Part shown: positions 7,140-14,809 of the stretch, piece by piece
Position numbering within the stretch: the first letter of the stretch is position 1
Layout of the letters: every line of letters starts with the position of its first letter
Source: Microbacteriaceae bacterium UBA1487
Lineage (GTDB): Bacteria > Actinomycetota > Actinomycetes > Actinomycetales > Microbacteriaceae
Direction: 5' to 3'
Assembly: GCA_002325245.1 (NCBI GenBank)
Contig: DCRR01000020.1
Location: 1-26,425, forward strand
DNA length: 26,425 nt
The notes under the pieces: generated by a model
What the model saw: only the letters and a program-made list of their open reading frames with translations
The model's database searches: none
Told to the model about the DNA's origin: nothing
Translations under genes and position numbers: made by a program

Positions 7140-8762
7140 CTAACCCCCCAGGGCGGTGTCGACGATGTCCTTCGCCGCAGCCTGCACCTCGGCGAGGTGC
7201 TCGGGCCCGCGGAACGACTCGGCGTAGATCTTGTAGACGTCCTCCGTGCCCGAGGGTCGCGCGGCGAACCAGGCGTGCTCCGTCTCGACCTTGACGCCGC
7301 CGATCGCGGCGCCGTTGCCGGGCGCCTCCGACAGGCGCGCCGTGATCGGATCGCCCGCGAGGGTGTCGGCGGTGATGTCGGCGCCCGAGAGCTTGCCGAG
7401 CCGCGCCTTCTGCTCCTTGCTCGCGGCGGCATCCACACGCGCGTAGGCGGGGTCGCCGAACTCAGCGGTCAGCTCGGCATAGAGCGTGCTGGGACTCTTT
7501 CCGGTGACCGCGCGGATCTCGGCCGCCGCGAGGGCCAGCAGGATGCCGTCCTTGTCGGTCGTCCACGCCGAGCCGTCGAGCGCGAGGAAGCTCGCGCCCG
7601 CGCTCTCCTCGCCGCCGAAGCCGACCGAGCCGTCGATGAGACCGGGCACGAACCACTTGAACCCGACCGGAACCTCCCACAGGCGCCGCCCCAGGGAGGC
7701 CGCGACGCGGTCGATCATCGAGCTCGAGACGAGCGTCTTGCCGATCGCCGCATCCGGGCTCCACCCGTCGCGGTGGGTGAACAGGTACTGGATCGCCACC
7801 GCCAGGAAGTGGTTCGGGTTCATCAGTCCGCCGTCGGGCGTGACGATGCCGTGCCGGTCGGCGTCCGCATCGTTGCCGGTGAGCAGGTCGAACTCGCTGC
7901 GCTTCGCGACGACGCTCGCCATCGCCGAAGCTGACGAGGGATCCATGCGTATCTTCTCGTCCCAGTCGAGCGTCATGAACGACCAGGTCGGGTCCACTGC
8001 CGGGTTCACGACCGTCAGGTCGAGCCCGAACTTCTCGGCGATCAGCTGCCAGTAGTGCACGCTCGCGCCGCCCAGCGGATCGGCGCCGAGGTGCAGGCCG
8101 GCGCCCCGGATCGCGTCGACATCGATCGCGTTGGCAAGATCGGCGACGTACTCGCCGCGGTAGTCGTAGGTCTCGACCGCGCTCGGCTCGGAGCGCCTGA
8201 CCTCGCGCATGCCGCCCTCGATCAGCTCATTGGCGCGGGCCGCGATCCAGCCGGTCGCATCCGAGTCGGCGGGGCCGCCGTGCGGCGGGTTGTACTTGAA
8301 GCCGCCATCGCGCGGCGGATTGTGCGAGGGCGTGATGACGATGCCGTCGGCCTGCGGACCACCCGCGTGCGCCCTGTTGTACGCGATGATCGCGCGGCTG
8401 AGCGCCGGCGTCGGCACGAAGTCGTCAAACTCGTCGACGAGCGCCGTCACGCCGTTCGCCTCCAGCACCTCCAGCGCGGTGGTCTCCGCGGGGCGGGACA
8501 GCCCGTGGGTGTCGCGGCCGACGAAGACCGGGCCGGTGATGCCGTGGGCGGCGCGGTACTCGACGATCGCCTGCGTGGTCGCGGCGATGTGCGTCTCGGT
8601 GAACGCGCCGTCGAGGCTGGAGCCGCGATGGCCGCTCGTGCCGAACACGACGCGCTGCGCCGGGTCCGAGAGATCGGGGACGCGGTGGAAGTACGCGTCA
8701 ACCAGTTCGCGAACGTCGATCAGGTCGGACGGCTGGGCGGGGGTGCCGGCGCGGGAGGACAT
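7140..8762 (-). CDS. pgm: Phosphoglucomutase, alpha-D-glucose-phosphate-specific
   Basis: A 540-residue alpha-D-phosphohexomutase, the full length of the bacterial PGM type. It interconverts glucose-1-phosphate and glucose-6-phosphate, linking glycogen, trehalose and wall sugar-nucleotide synthesis to glycolysis. Seen: the N-terminal VVFGTSGHRGSS, the phosphoserine loop TPSHNPPRDGGFKYNPPHGGP with Ser146, the magnesium loop GNDADADRHG (Asp298, Asp300, Asp302), the sugar-specificity motif GGEESAG and the C-terminal phosphate-binding block ARPSGTEDVYKIYAESF. It is a single gene on the minus strand. Upstream of ATG 8762, GGAGGC lies only 1 nt from the start, too close for normal use. GGGAGA at 8 nt or a leaderless start from a weak GAGACT hexamer are the alternatives. 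It may process glucose released from cellobiose, but shares no operon with the ceb genes. Confidence 0.96.
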   Translation of the reverse strand: MSSRAGTPAQPSDLIDVRELVDAYFHRVPDLSDPAQRVVFGTSGHRGSSLDGAFTETHIAATTQAIVEYRAAHGITGPVFVGRDTHGLSRPAETTALEVLEANGVTALVDEFDDFVPTPALSRAIIAYNRAHAGGPQADGIVITPSHNPPRDGGFKYNPPHGGPADSDATGWIAARANELIEGGMREVRRSEPSAVETYDYRGEYVADLANAIDVDAIRGAGLHLGADPLGGASVHYWQLIAEKFGLDLTVVNPAVDPTWSFMTLDWDEKIRMDPSSASAMASVVAKRSEFDLLTGNDADADRHGIVTPDGGLMNPNHFLAVAIQYLFTHRDGWSPDAAIGKTLVSSSMIDRVAASLGRRLWEVPVGFKWFVPGLIDGSVGFGGEESAGASFLALDGSAWTTDKDGILLALAAAEIRAVTGKSPSTLYAELTAEFGDPAYARVDAAASKEQKARLGKLSGADITADTLAGDPITARLSEAPGNGAAIGGVKVETEHAWFAARPSGTEDVYKIYAESFRGPEHLAEVQAAAKDIVDTALGG

Positions 8763-8802
8763 GCCTCCAGTCTCCCACTTGGGTGACGCGGTGACGAGGC
8801 GG

Positions 8803-9264
8803 CTAGGTCTGCCCGCCGACGCTCTCGCGCTGCCACTGGTCGAGGAGCTTCGGGAACTCGCGCAGCATGAACGCGTAGAACGCGCGCATCCGCTCGAGGC
8901 GCTGTGCCGACGAGGAGTCGGGCTCGGCCAGCTCGAGCCCGCGGTCGGCCAGCGCGGCGAACGAGCTGAGCGCGGGCAGCTTGCTGGCGAAGGCCTTCTC
9001 GAACGCGTCGTCTCCCAGCGCGTAGCTGTCGCGACGCTCGCGCGGCGGGCGCGAGCGGACGACGAGGCCGAGAGTCTCCAGGGTCGCGAGGGCGACGCTC
9101 ATCGAGCTCTTGGCGACGCCGAGCGCCGCGGCGAGACTCGGCGCGTCGGCGCGTCCGCTCGGCTCGACGAGCAGATGCCCCAGCACGCGCGCGGCGGTGG
9201 TCGTCATCCCGAGGCGCACGTAGTGCTGCGCGAAGTCCTCGGCCAGCTCTTCCTGTGGGCTCAC
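8803..9264 (-). CDS. MarR/GbsR-like winged-helix transcriptional regulator
   Basis: A 153-residue DNA-binding protein. The N-terminal MTTTAARVLGHLLVEPSGRADAPSLAAALGVAKSSMSVALATLETLGLVVR (about residues 20-69) is a winged helix-turn-helix. A wing with PPRERRDSYALG follows, then a long helical C-terminus for dimerisation (QRLERMRAFYAFMLREFPKLLDQWQRE), as in the GbsR/MarR group. It is divergent from the short-chain dehydrogenase gene with 57 bp between start codons and very probably controls it and itself through the inverted repeat at 9280-9312. The GTG start at 9264 lies exactly 7 nt after TACACT, consistent with a leaderless message. The inducing ligand is unknown. Confidence 0.85.
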   Translation of the reverse strand: MSPQEELAEDFAQHYVRLGMTTTAARVLGHLLVEPSGRADAPSLAAALGVAKSSMSVALATLETLGLVVRSRPPRERRDSYALGDDAFEKAFASKLPALSSFAALADRGLELAEPDSSSAQRLERMRAFYAFMLREFPKLLDQWQRESVGGQT

Positions 9265-9270
9265 TCGTCC

Positions 9271-9280
9271 AGTGTAGGCT
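9271..9280. promoter_or_regulatory. Overlapping divergent -10 elements
   Basis: TAGGCT on the plus strand (9275-9280) and TACACT on the minus strand (9276-9271) share the central TA base pairs. The leftward element predicts a leaderless start at the regulator GTG (9264). The rightward one predicts a start near 9287, inside the inverted repeat, with a leader of about 35 nt before the dehydrogenase. Confidence 0.55.
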
Positions 9281-9312
9281 TCGTTCGGAAAGTTCGGAAC
9301 AAGCCGAACGAA
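9280..9312. promoter_or_regulatory. Inverted-repeat operator between regulator and dehydrogenase genes
   Basis: Outer 9-bp arms TTCGTTCGG (9280-9288) and CCGAACGAA (9304-9312) flank an inner GTTC-G-GAAC (9292-9300) with the same dyad centre at 9296. The site overlaps the rightward -10 and predicted start and adjoins the leftward promoter. It is the obvious binding site of the MarR/GbsR-like protein. Confidence 0.7.
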
Positions 9313-9321
9313 AGGATCGAC

Positions 9322-10224
9322 ATGCGGGTCGCAATCACGGGCGCCAACTCAGGAATCGGCCTGCGCGCCGTCCGGAGGTTCGCCGAGTCCGGAGCCGACG
9401 TCATCGCGCTGAGCCGCTCTCGAGAACGCGGTGAGCTGGCCATCGCCACGCTGCAGCCCGAGGCGCGAGCGCGGGTGCGCCTGGTCGAGCTCGACCTCGC
9501 ATCCCCGGTCAGCATCGCCGGCGCGGCCGAGACGGTCGTCGCCGACGGACCGCTCGATGTGCTCATCAACAACGCCGCGGTGTTCGACCTGTCGGCCCGA
9601 GAGGCGCGATTCACGGAGACGGGTCAGGAGCTGTTCTGGGCGACCAACCACCTCGGTCCGACCGAGTTCACGGCGCGGGTGAGCGGCGCGCTCGCCGCCG
9701 CGCCGAGTCCCCGCGTGGTCTTCGTCGCCAGCAAGGGACTGGTCACGATGCCGGGCCTGGCGATTCGCTTCGATGCGCTCACCGACGGCAGCTGGTTCAC
9801 CCCGACGAAGGCCTACTACCACTCCAAGCTCGCCCAGGTGATGACGGCGGTCACCCTTGCCGAGCGAGTCGGCGATCTCGTCGACGTCTCCTGCCTGCGC
9901 GTCCCCGCGGTCCGCCTCGATGCCGACCGGCTCGCCGAGCAGCCGCCGATCCTTCGAGCGCTGTACGCGCCCAAGAACCGGCTCGCGATGCCGGCCGAGG
10001 CGCTGGCGGACGTGTACGTCGACCTCGGCGCTGGCGCGCCGCGTCATCCGCGCGGGAGCGACGTCTACGTCGACGAGAAACGCCGGGTGGTCGCCCTGCC
10101 GCGCTCGGCCCGCGACGCGGCCCAGCGCGAGCGGCTCTGGAGCGTCACGGCCGAAGCCACCGGCAACCCGGCGTGGGCGTGGGAGGCCGCGGGCAGGCCT
10201 ACGGGGCGATCTCGAGTCGACTGA
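9322..10224 (+). CDS. Short-chain dehydrogenase/reductase
   Basis: A 300-residue SDR of the retinol-dehydrogenase-like group. It has the Rossmann cofactor loop TGANSGIG (6-13), the NNAA motif (82-85), the catalytic Ser136 in VVFVASKG and the YYHSK active-site pair Tyr164/Lys168. An Arg at the end of strand 2 (SRSRER) suggests NADP(H). The C-terminal extension (AWAWEAAGRPTG) is found in similar actinobacterial SDRs. The substrate is unknown. ATG 9322 has AAAGGA 6 nt upstream. The gene is divergent from the MarR/GbsR-like gene and shares its operator region, so substrate-inducible expression, for example by a reactive carbonyl or aromatic compound, is a reasonable inference. Its last 26 bp overlap the 3' end of the NTF2-like gene on the other strand. 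Confidence 0.9.
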   Translation: MRVAITGANSGIGLRAVRRFAESGADVIALSRSRERGELAIATLQPEARARVRLVELDLASPVSIAGAAETVVADGPLDVLINNAAVFDLSAREARFTETGQELFWATNHLGPTEFTARVSGALAAAPSPRVVFVASKGLVTMPGLAIRFDALTDGSWFTPTKAYYHSKLAQVMTAVTLAERVGDLVDVSCLRVPAVRLDADRLAEQPPILRALYAPKNRLAMPAEALADVYVDLGAGAPRHPRGSDVYVDEKRRVVALPRSARDAAQRERLWSVTAEATGNPAWAWEAAGRPTGRSRVD

Positions 10225-10519
10225 TCAGCTCATCGGCGACGGTGAAGCGGAAGAAGCTCTCGCCGTTGAAGCCCTTGCCGCTGACGGCGATCCGCACCAG
10301 GTGAGCCTCGCCGTCGCGCTCGACCCCGACGACGCGGAAGCGGGAGTCGCGACCGATGTTGTCGGACTCGTTCCACTCCGCGATGGCCTCGGCGCCTGCG
10401 AACTCCTTGCCCCAGTCGATCAGCACGGCTTCGGGGGCGAAAGCGGCCGCGAAGGCCGCCGAGTCTCCGGCGTTCGTCGCGTCGATCAGGCGTTGCACGG
10501 GGGCGGGCAGCTTGCTCAT
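10199..10519 (-). CDS. NTF2-like (SnoaL-type) small domain protein
   Basis: A 106-residue protein with the pattern of the NTF2/SnoaL fold: an N-terminal helix LPAPVQRLIDATNAGDSAAFAAAFAPEAVLIDWG, then GAEAIAEWNE, then three strands ending with FRFTVADELISRLEIAP. Members include ketosteroid-isomerase-like enzymes and non-catalytic ligand-binding proteins; no catalytic Asp/His set is certain here, so no reaction is proposed. ATG 10519 has GGAGG only 1 nt upstream and a weak CAGGAT hexamer 7 nt upstream. It is convergent with and overlaps the dehydrogenase gene by 26 bp, and diverges from pheA with 41 bp between start codons. Confidence 0.75.
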   Translation of the reverse strand: MSKLPAPVQRLIDATNAGDSAAFAAAFAPEAVLIDWGKEFAGAEAIAEWNESDNIGRDSRFRVVGVERDGEAHLVRIAVSGKGFNGESFFRFTVADELISRLEIAP

Positions 10520-10548
10520 GCCTCCATCCTGCCCGAGCGGGTGGCCGC

Positions 10549-10554
10549 TAGGCT
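10549..10554 (+). promoter_or_regulatory. Leaderless -10 element for pheA
   Basis: TAGGCT ends 7 nt before the pheA ATG at 10561, so the predicted transcription start is the A of the start codon. There is no ribosome-binding site. Confidence 0.6.
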
Positions 10555-10560
10555 CACAGC

Positions 10561-11529
10561 ATGCCGGACACCTACAGCTATCTCGGCCCGGCGGGCACCT
10601 TCACGTGGGCCGCGCTCAACCAGGTCGACGCCGCCCGGGGCCACGTCTGGCGCAGCGTCAACAACGTCGGCGAGGCGCTCGAGGATGTCACCTCGGGCCG
10701 CAGCGTCGCCGCGATGATCGCGATCGAGAACAGCGTGGAGGGCGGTGTCAGCGCCACCCAGGACGCGCTCGCCAACGTGCCGGGGCTTCGCATCGTCGGC
10801 GAGTACCTCGTGCCGGTCGACTTCGTGCTCGTCGCCCGGCCCGGCACGGCGCTCGCCGACGTCAAGATCGTCGCCGCGCATCCGGTGGCCTACGCGCAGT
10901 GCCACCTGTGGCTGGATCGCGAGCTGCCCGAGCACGAGCACTTCCCGGCGAGCTCGAACGTGGCGGCGGCAGCGGGGCTCGGCGATCCGGGTCTTGCGGA
11001 TGCGGCGATCGCCCCGCCCGGAATCGACCGCGAGTACCCCGTCGACGTGCTCGCCGAGAAGATCGGCGACAACCCGAACGCCGTCACCCGCTTCGTGCTG
11101 GTGAGCGCGAGCCGCGCCATCCCGGAGCGCACCGGGGCCGACAAGACCAGCGTCATCGTCGAACTCCCCACCGACCAGCCGGGCGGCCTCGTCGAGATGC
11201 TCGAGCAGTTCGCGACGCGGGGGGTCAACCTGAGCCTGCTCGAGTCGCGCCCGATCGGCGACAGCATGGGGCGATACCGCTTCGTCGTCGACCTCGACGG
11301 GCACGTGCACGACGAGCGCGTCGCCGACGCGCTGCTCGGCCTCAAGCGCTTCAGCCCCAACGTGATCTTCCTCGGCTCGTACCCGCGCGCCGACCAGCAG
11401 CGCGTGACGGTCGACGGCCGCTACGGCGACGAGATCTTCATCGAGGCTCGCGACTGGCTGCGCGGAATCCTCTCGGGCGAGCCCGAGCAGCCGCTCTCGG
11501 CGCCCGCCGTGACGCCGGACGCCGGCTAG
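10561..11529 (+). CDS. pheA: Prephenate dehydratase
   Basis: A 322-residue monofunctional prephenate dehydratase, which converts prephenate to phenylpyruvate in phenylalanine synthesis. The catalytic PDT domain occupies about residues 4-182: YSYLGPAGTF at the start, IAIENSVEGGV (54-63), and the essential TRF motif (176-178) in NAVTRFVLV. An ACT regulatory domain follows (about 195-275) with GGLVEMLEQFATRGVNLSLLESRP; the ESRP motif (228-231) is the phenylalanine-binding signature, so feedback inhibition is expected. No chorismate mutase domain is fused, as is usual in actinobacteria. The gene probably starts without a leader. Its stop codon shares a CTAG (11526-11529) with the stop of the convergent lipid kinase gene. 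Confidence 0.95.
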   Translation: MPDTYSYLGPAGTFTWAALNQVDAARGHVWRSVNNVGEALEDVTSGRSVAAMIAIENSVEGGVSATQDALANVPGLRIVGEYLVPVDFVLVARPGTALADVKIVAAHPVAYAQCHLWLDRELPEHEHFPASSNVAAAAGLGDPGLADAAIAPPGIDREYPVDVLAEKIGDNPNAVTRFVLVSASRAIPERTGADKTSVIVELPTDQPGGLVEMLEQFATRGVNLSLLESRPIGDSMGRYRFVVDLDGHVHDERVADALLGLKRFSPNVIFLGSYPRADQQRVTVDGRYGDEIFIEARDWLRGILSGEPEQPLSAPAVTPDAG

Positions 11530-12509
11530 TCGGCGGCGAGGCGCAGCGTCAGCGCTCCCGGTTCCACCCAGGCGCGGAAGGCGATCACGTCGCCGATCGA
11601 GTCGCCGTCGACCTCCATCTGGTCGGGGCGCTCGAGCCTCACCGTCAGCCGCTCGCCCTGGAGATAGCGCAGCACGCGCACCCGTCGGCCGCTGCTCATC
11701 ATCTTGCGTCCGACCGTGCTGCGCCGCAGCACGCCGTTCTCCCACACGAGCGCCACCCAGACTCGCACCCAGCCGAAGAAGCCGTGAGGACGCAGCGTGA
11801 CGATGTCGAAGCGTCCGTCGTCGAGCTTCGCGTCCGGCAGCAGGGTGATGTGGCCGGGCAGCATGCCGCAGTTGCCGATCAGCAGGCTGTGCACCATGGT
11901 CGCCCGCGGAGGACGGTCGTCCAGCTGGGCGCGCAGCCGGATGCGGCGCGGGTCGCGCAGCGAACGCGCGATCGCGTCGACGTACGCCAGCCAGCCCACC
12001 CGCTTCTTCAGCTCGGGGTTCGTGTTGGCCACCATCTGCGCGTCGATGCCGAGACCTGCCATGACCAGGAAGCCGTGCTTGCGGCGCTCGCCGTCGGGAC
12101 GCTCGAACTCGATCATGCCCAGATCGATGGGGCGGTCGACGCCCGCGAAGGCGACCCGCACGGCCTCCTCGACGCTGAGCGAGTTGAGGTCGACGTTGCG
12201 AGCGAACAGGTTGCCGGTGCCCGAGGGGATGATCGCGAACGACGCCGCCGATCCGCTGAGCGTCTCCGCGACCGCCCGCACGGTGCCATCGCCACCCGCG
12301 GCGACGACGAGATCGGCGCCGGCGTCGAGCGCCTCGCGCGCCTGCGCGTGGCCGATGTCCTCCGTCGTGGTCTCCAGCCACAGGCTCTCGGCCCACCCGC
12401 CGGCGGCCTCGGCGCGTGCGATCGCGCTGCGCAGCTTCGACACGTTCGCCTTGGCGGGGTTGACGATGATGGCGGCTCGCGGGGGAGTGCCCGAGGGCGG
12501 TGTCGTCAT
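11526..12509 (-). CDS. Diacylglycerol kinase-family lipid kinase
   Basis: A 327-residue DAGK/YegS-type kinase. The N-terminal catalytic domain begins RAAIIVNPAKANVSKLR and carries the nucleotide-binding GGDGT (72-76) and PSGTGN (95-100) motifs, followed by a C-terminal beta-sandwich (about 130-320) with GFLVMAGLGIDAQMV and QMEVDGDSIGD. Such enzymes phosphorylate diacylglycerol or related lipids at the inner membrane for phospholipid recycling; some act on sphingosine-like lipids, so the substrate is not fixed. The ATG at 12509 lies exactly 7 nt after a minus-strand TAGGGT, fitting a leaderless mRNA. It is divergent from serS (50 bp between start codons) and ends tail to tail with pheA. Confidence 0.92.
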   Translation of the reverse strand: MTTPPSGTPPRAAIIVNPAKANVSKLRSAIARAEAAGGWAESLWLETTTEDIGHAQAREALDAGADLVVAAGGDGTVRAVAETLSGSAASFAIIPSGTGNLFARNVDLNSLSVEEAVRVAFAGVDRPIDLGMIEFERPDGERRKHGFLVMAGLGIDAQMVANTNPELKKRVGWLAYVDAIARSLRDPRRIRLRAQLDDRPPRATMVHSLLIGNCGMLPGHITLLPDAKLDDGRFDIVTLRPHGFFGWVRVWVALVWENGVLRRSTVGRKMMSSGRRVRVLRYLQGERLTVRLERPDQMEVDGDSIGDVIAFRAWVEPGALTLRLAAD

Positions 12510-12515
12510 GGCGAC

Positions 12516-12521
12516 ACCCTA
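12516..12521 (-). promoter_or_regulatory. Leaderless -10 element for the lipid kinase gene
   Basis: TAGGGT on the minus strand ends 7 nt before the ATG at 12509. No ribosome-binding site is present. Confidence 0.6.
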
Positions 12522-12547
12522 GCCATCCTCGCTTCCAAAGCGCTGAA

Positions 12548-12553
12548 TAGGAT
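12548..12553 (+). promoter_or_regulatory. Leaderless -10 element for serS
   Basis: TAGGAT ends 7 nt before the serS GTG at 12560, predicting transcription from the first base of the start codon. Confidence 0.6.
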
Positions 12554-12559
12554 GGTGGA

Positions 12560-13825
12560 GTGATCGACCCTCTGCTGCTGCGTGAAAACCCGGAGACCGT
12601 CCGCACCTCGCAGGAAGCGCGAGGTGAGTCGGTCGCTCTCGTCGACGAGGCGATCGCGGCCGATCTCGCGCGTCGCACTGCCATCACCGAGTTCGAGTCG
12701 GCGCGGGCCGAGCAGAACGCATTCGGCAAGACGGTCGCCGCGGCACCCAAGGCCGAGAAGGCCGCCCTGGTCGCGCAGGCGCAGGAGCTCGCGGCGCGGG
12801 TGAAGGCGCTGCAGCAGACGGCGAGCGAGGCGGAGGAGGCTTTCGCGCGCATCGCGGGAAGCATCCCGAACATCGTGATCGAGGGCGTGCCGGCGGGCGG
12901 CGAGGACGACTTCATCACCCTGCGCGAGGTCGGCGAGAAGCCGAGCTTCGACTTCGAGCCGCGCGACCACCTCGCTCTCGGCGAGATGCTCGGCGCGATC
13001 GACATGGAGCGCGGCGCCAAGGTCAGCGGTTCGCGCTTCTACTTCCTGAAGGGCGTCGGCGCGCGGCTCGAGCTGGCGCTCATGAACCTCGCGCTCGACC
13101 GTGCGCTCGAGGCGGGCTTCACCCCCCTCATCACACCGACCCTGGTGCGCCCCGACATCATGGCGGGCACCGGGTTCCTGGGCGCGCACTCGGACGAGAT
13201 CTACTACCTGGAGCGCGACGAGCTGTACCTGACCGGCACCAGCGAGGTGGCGCTCGCCGGGTACCACAAGGACGAGATCCTCGACATCTCGGGCGGACCG
13301 CTCCGCTACGCCGGATGGTCGACCTGCTACCGCCGTGAGGCGGGGTCGGGCGGCAAGGACACCCGCGGCATCATCCGCGTGCACCAGTTCCAGAAGCTCG
13401 AGATGTTCAGCTACATCGATCCTGCCGAGGCGGAGGCCGAGCATGAGCGGCTGCTCGCCCTGCAGGAGGGCATGCTGCAGAGCCTCGGGCTCAGCTACCG
13501 GGTCATCGACACCGCCGCCGGCGACCTCGGCTCGAGCGCCGCGCGCAAGTTCGATGTCGAGGCCTGGGTGCCGACGCAGGACGCGTACCGCGAGCTGACG
13601 AGCACCTCGAACTGCACCACCTTCCAGGCGCGCCGGCTCGACACCCGCTACCGCACCGAGAGCGGCAAGACCGCGCCCGTGGCCACCCTCAACGGCACCC
13701 TGGCGACGACGCGGTGGATCGTGGCGCTGCTCGAGACGCACCAGCGCGCCGACGGCTCGGTCACGGTGCCCGAACCGCTGCGTCCCTTCCTCGGCGGACT
13801 GACCGTGCTGGAGCCGCTCGCGTGA
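12560..13825 (+). CDS. serS: Seryl-tRNA synthetase
   Basis: A 421-residue class IIa aminoacyl-tRNA synthetase of normal bacterial length, charging tRNA-Ser with serine. The N-terminal coiled-coil arm (about residues 30-100, rich in Ala/Glu/Lys/Gln) contacts the long variable arm of tRNA-Ser. The catalytic domain shows TGTSEVAL (225-232), motif 2 in STCYRREAGSGGKDTRGIIRVHQFQKLEMF (254-283), the serine-site SSNC-like STSNCTTFQARR and motif 3 NGTLATTRWIVALLE (378-392). It starts with GTG at 12560 after TAGGAT. Its TGA overlaps the GTG of the HAD gene in GTGA (13822-13825), giving translational coupling. Two of its tRNA substrates, Ser(UGA) and Ser(GCU), are encoded within 2.4 kb downstream. Confidence 0.97.
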   Translation: MIDPLLLRENPETVRTSQEARGESVALVDEAIAADLARRTAITEFESARAEQNAFGKTVAAAPKAEKAALVAQAQELAARVKALQQTASEAEEAFARIAGSIPNIVIEGVPAGGEDDFITLREVGEKPSFDFEPRDHLALGEMLGAIDMERGAKVSGSRFYFLKGVGARLELALMNLALDRALEAGFTPLITPTLVRPDIMAGTGFLGAHSDEIYYLERDELYLTGTSEVALAGYHKDEILDISGGPLRYAGWSTCYRREAGSGGKDTRGIIRVHQFQKLEMFSYIDPAEAEAEHERLLALQEGMLQSLGLSYRVIDTAAGDLGSSAARKFDVEAWVPTQDAYRELTSTSNCTTFQARRLDTRYRTESGKTAPVATLNGTLATTRWIVALLETHQRADGSVTVPEPLRPFLGGLTVLEPLA

Positions 13826-14631
13826 CCTCGGCCTGGCTGGTGGCACTCGACATCGATGGCACCGTCCTCCGCGAGGACGGCGCCATGGGTCGCAGCGTGA
13901 TCGAGGAGGTCACGCGCGTGCGCGATCTGGGGCACGAGGTCACGCTCGCGACCGGCCGCTCCGTCTCGATGACGCTGCCCGTGCTCGAGCGACTGGGGCT
14001 GACCCCGCGGTATGTCGTGTGCGCCAACGGCGCGATCGTGCTCGAGCGCGATGAGAGCGAGCCGGATTCCTACGCGCGCTTCCTCACCGAGACCTTCGAC
14101 CCGACCGACGTGCTCACCACGATCCGCGGGCACCTCTCGGATGCGAGCTTCGCCGTCGAGGACGCCGACGGCGTCTTCCGCTACACCGGCACGTTCCCCG
14201 AGGGGGCGCTCGCCACGACGAGCCGGCAGGTCGAGTTCGACGACCTGCTCGGCGCTCCGGCGACGCGAGTCGTCGTGCTCGCCCCCGATCACGCGACCGA
14301 GGACTTCCTCGAGATCGTCGACCGCATGGGCCTGCACAAGGTCAGCTACAACGTCGGCTGGACCTCGTGGCTCGACATCGCCCCCGACGGCGTCAACAAG
14401 TCGACAGCCCTGGAGCGCGTGCGCCAGCTGCTCGGGGTGCCGCGCAGCCGGGTGGCGGCGATCGGCGACGGGCGCAACGACATCGACATGCTCGCCTGGG
14501 CGAGCGCGGAGGGTCTCGGCATCGCCATGGGCCAGGCCCCGCCGGAGGTGCTCGCTGTTGCCAACGACACCACCAGCACGGATCTCGACGACGGCGCGGC
14601 CGCCGCGCTCGCACTCCACTTCCAGGATTGA
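13822..14631 (+). CDS. Cof-type HAD-IIB family phosphatase
   Basis: A 269-residue haloacid-dehalogenase-superfamily hydrolase. Motif I is LDIDGTVL, with nucleophile Asp10 and acid/base Asp12. Motif II is the ATGRS at the end of the second strand (about 51-55). Lys in DGVNKSTAL is motif III, and GDGRNDIDML (215-224) is motif IV for magnesium. The large alpha/beta cap between motifs II and III marks the C2B/Cof subfamily, which dephosphorylates sugar phosphates, FMN-type cofactors and similar small molecules; the substrate here is unknown. The GTG at 13822 overlaps the serS stop by 4 nt, so the gene is translated with serS, a pairing also seen in related actinobacteria from general knowledge. 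Confidence 0.92.
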   Translation: MTSAWLVALDIDGTVLREDGAMGRSVIEEVTRVRDLGHEVTLATGRSVSMTLPVLERLGLTPRYVVCANGAIVLERDESEPDSYARFLTETFDPTDVLTTIRGHLSDASFAVEDADGVFRYTGTFPEGALATTSRQVEFDDLLGAPATRVVVLAPDHATEDFLEIVDRMGLHKVSYNVGWTSWLDIAPDGVNKSTALERVRQLLGVPRSRVAAIGDGRNDIDMLAWASAEGLGIAMGQAPPEVLAVANDTTSTDLDDGAAAALALHFQD

Positions 14632-14647
14632 CCTGGCTGCGGTCGGT

Positions 14648-14653
14648 TAGACT
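14648..14653 (+). promoter_or_regulatory. Putative -10 for tRNA-Ser(UGA)
   Basis: TAGACT lies 15 nt upstream of the tRNA. A TTGACC (14628-14633) overlaps the HAD stop codon, but its 14-bp spacing to this hexamer is short. Confidence 0.4.
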
Positions 14654-14668
14654 CACGATCGATTTACG

Positions 14669-14753
14669 GGAGGGCTGTCCGAGCGGCCGATGGAGCCAGT
14701 CTTGAAAACTGGTGGGCAGAAATGTCTCGTGGGTTCGAATCCCACGCCCTCCG
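14669..14753 (+). tRNA. tRNA-Ser (anticodon UGA)
   Basis: The 7-bp acceptor GGAGGGC pairs with GCCCTCC (14746-14752), followed by discriminator G. The anticodon stem CCAGT/ACTGG closes the loop CTTGAAA with anticodon TGA at 14703-14705. The T loop is GTGGGTTCGAATCCCAC, and a long variable arm (TGGGCAGAAATGTCTC) is the serine hallmark. The 3' CCA is not encoded. It reads UCA and other UCN codons. Confidence 0.97.
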
Positions 14754-14809
14754 CCGCTGGGGATGCTGAGGCGCCCCTGTGAACTCTGTCCGACGTCAAG
14801 TGAGGTCCC

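Noticed and set aside
10516..13020. 834-codon open frame on the minus strand across pheA, the lipid kinase gene and serS
   Set aside because: It is an antisense/out-of-frame shadow caused by high GC. The Arg/Ala/Gly-rich translation matches no family, while the real genes in other frames have full motif sets.
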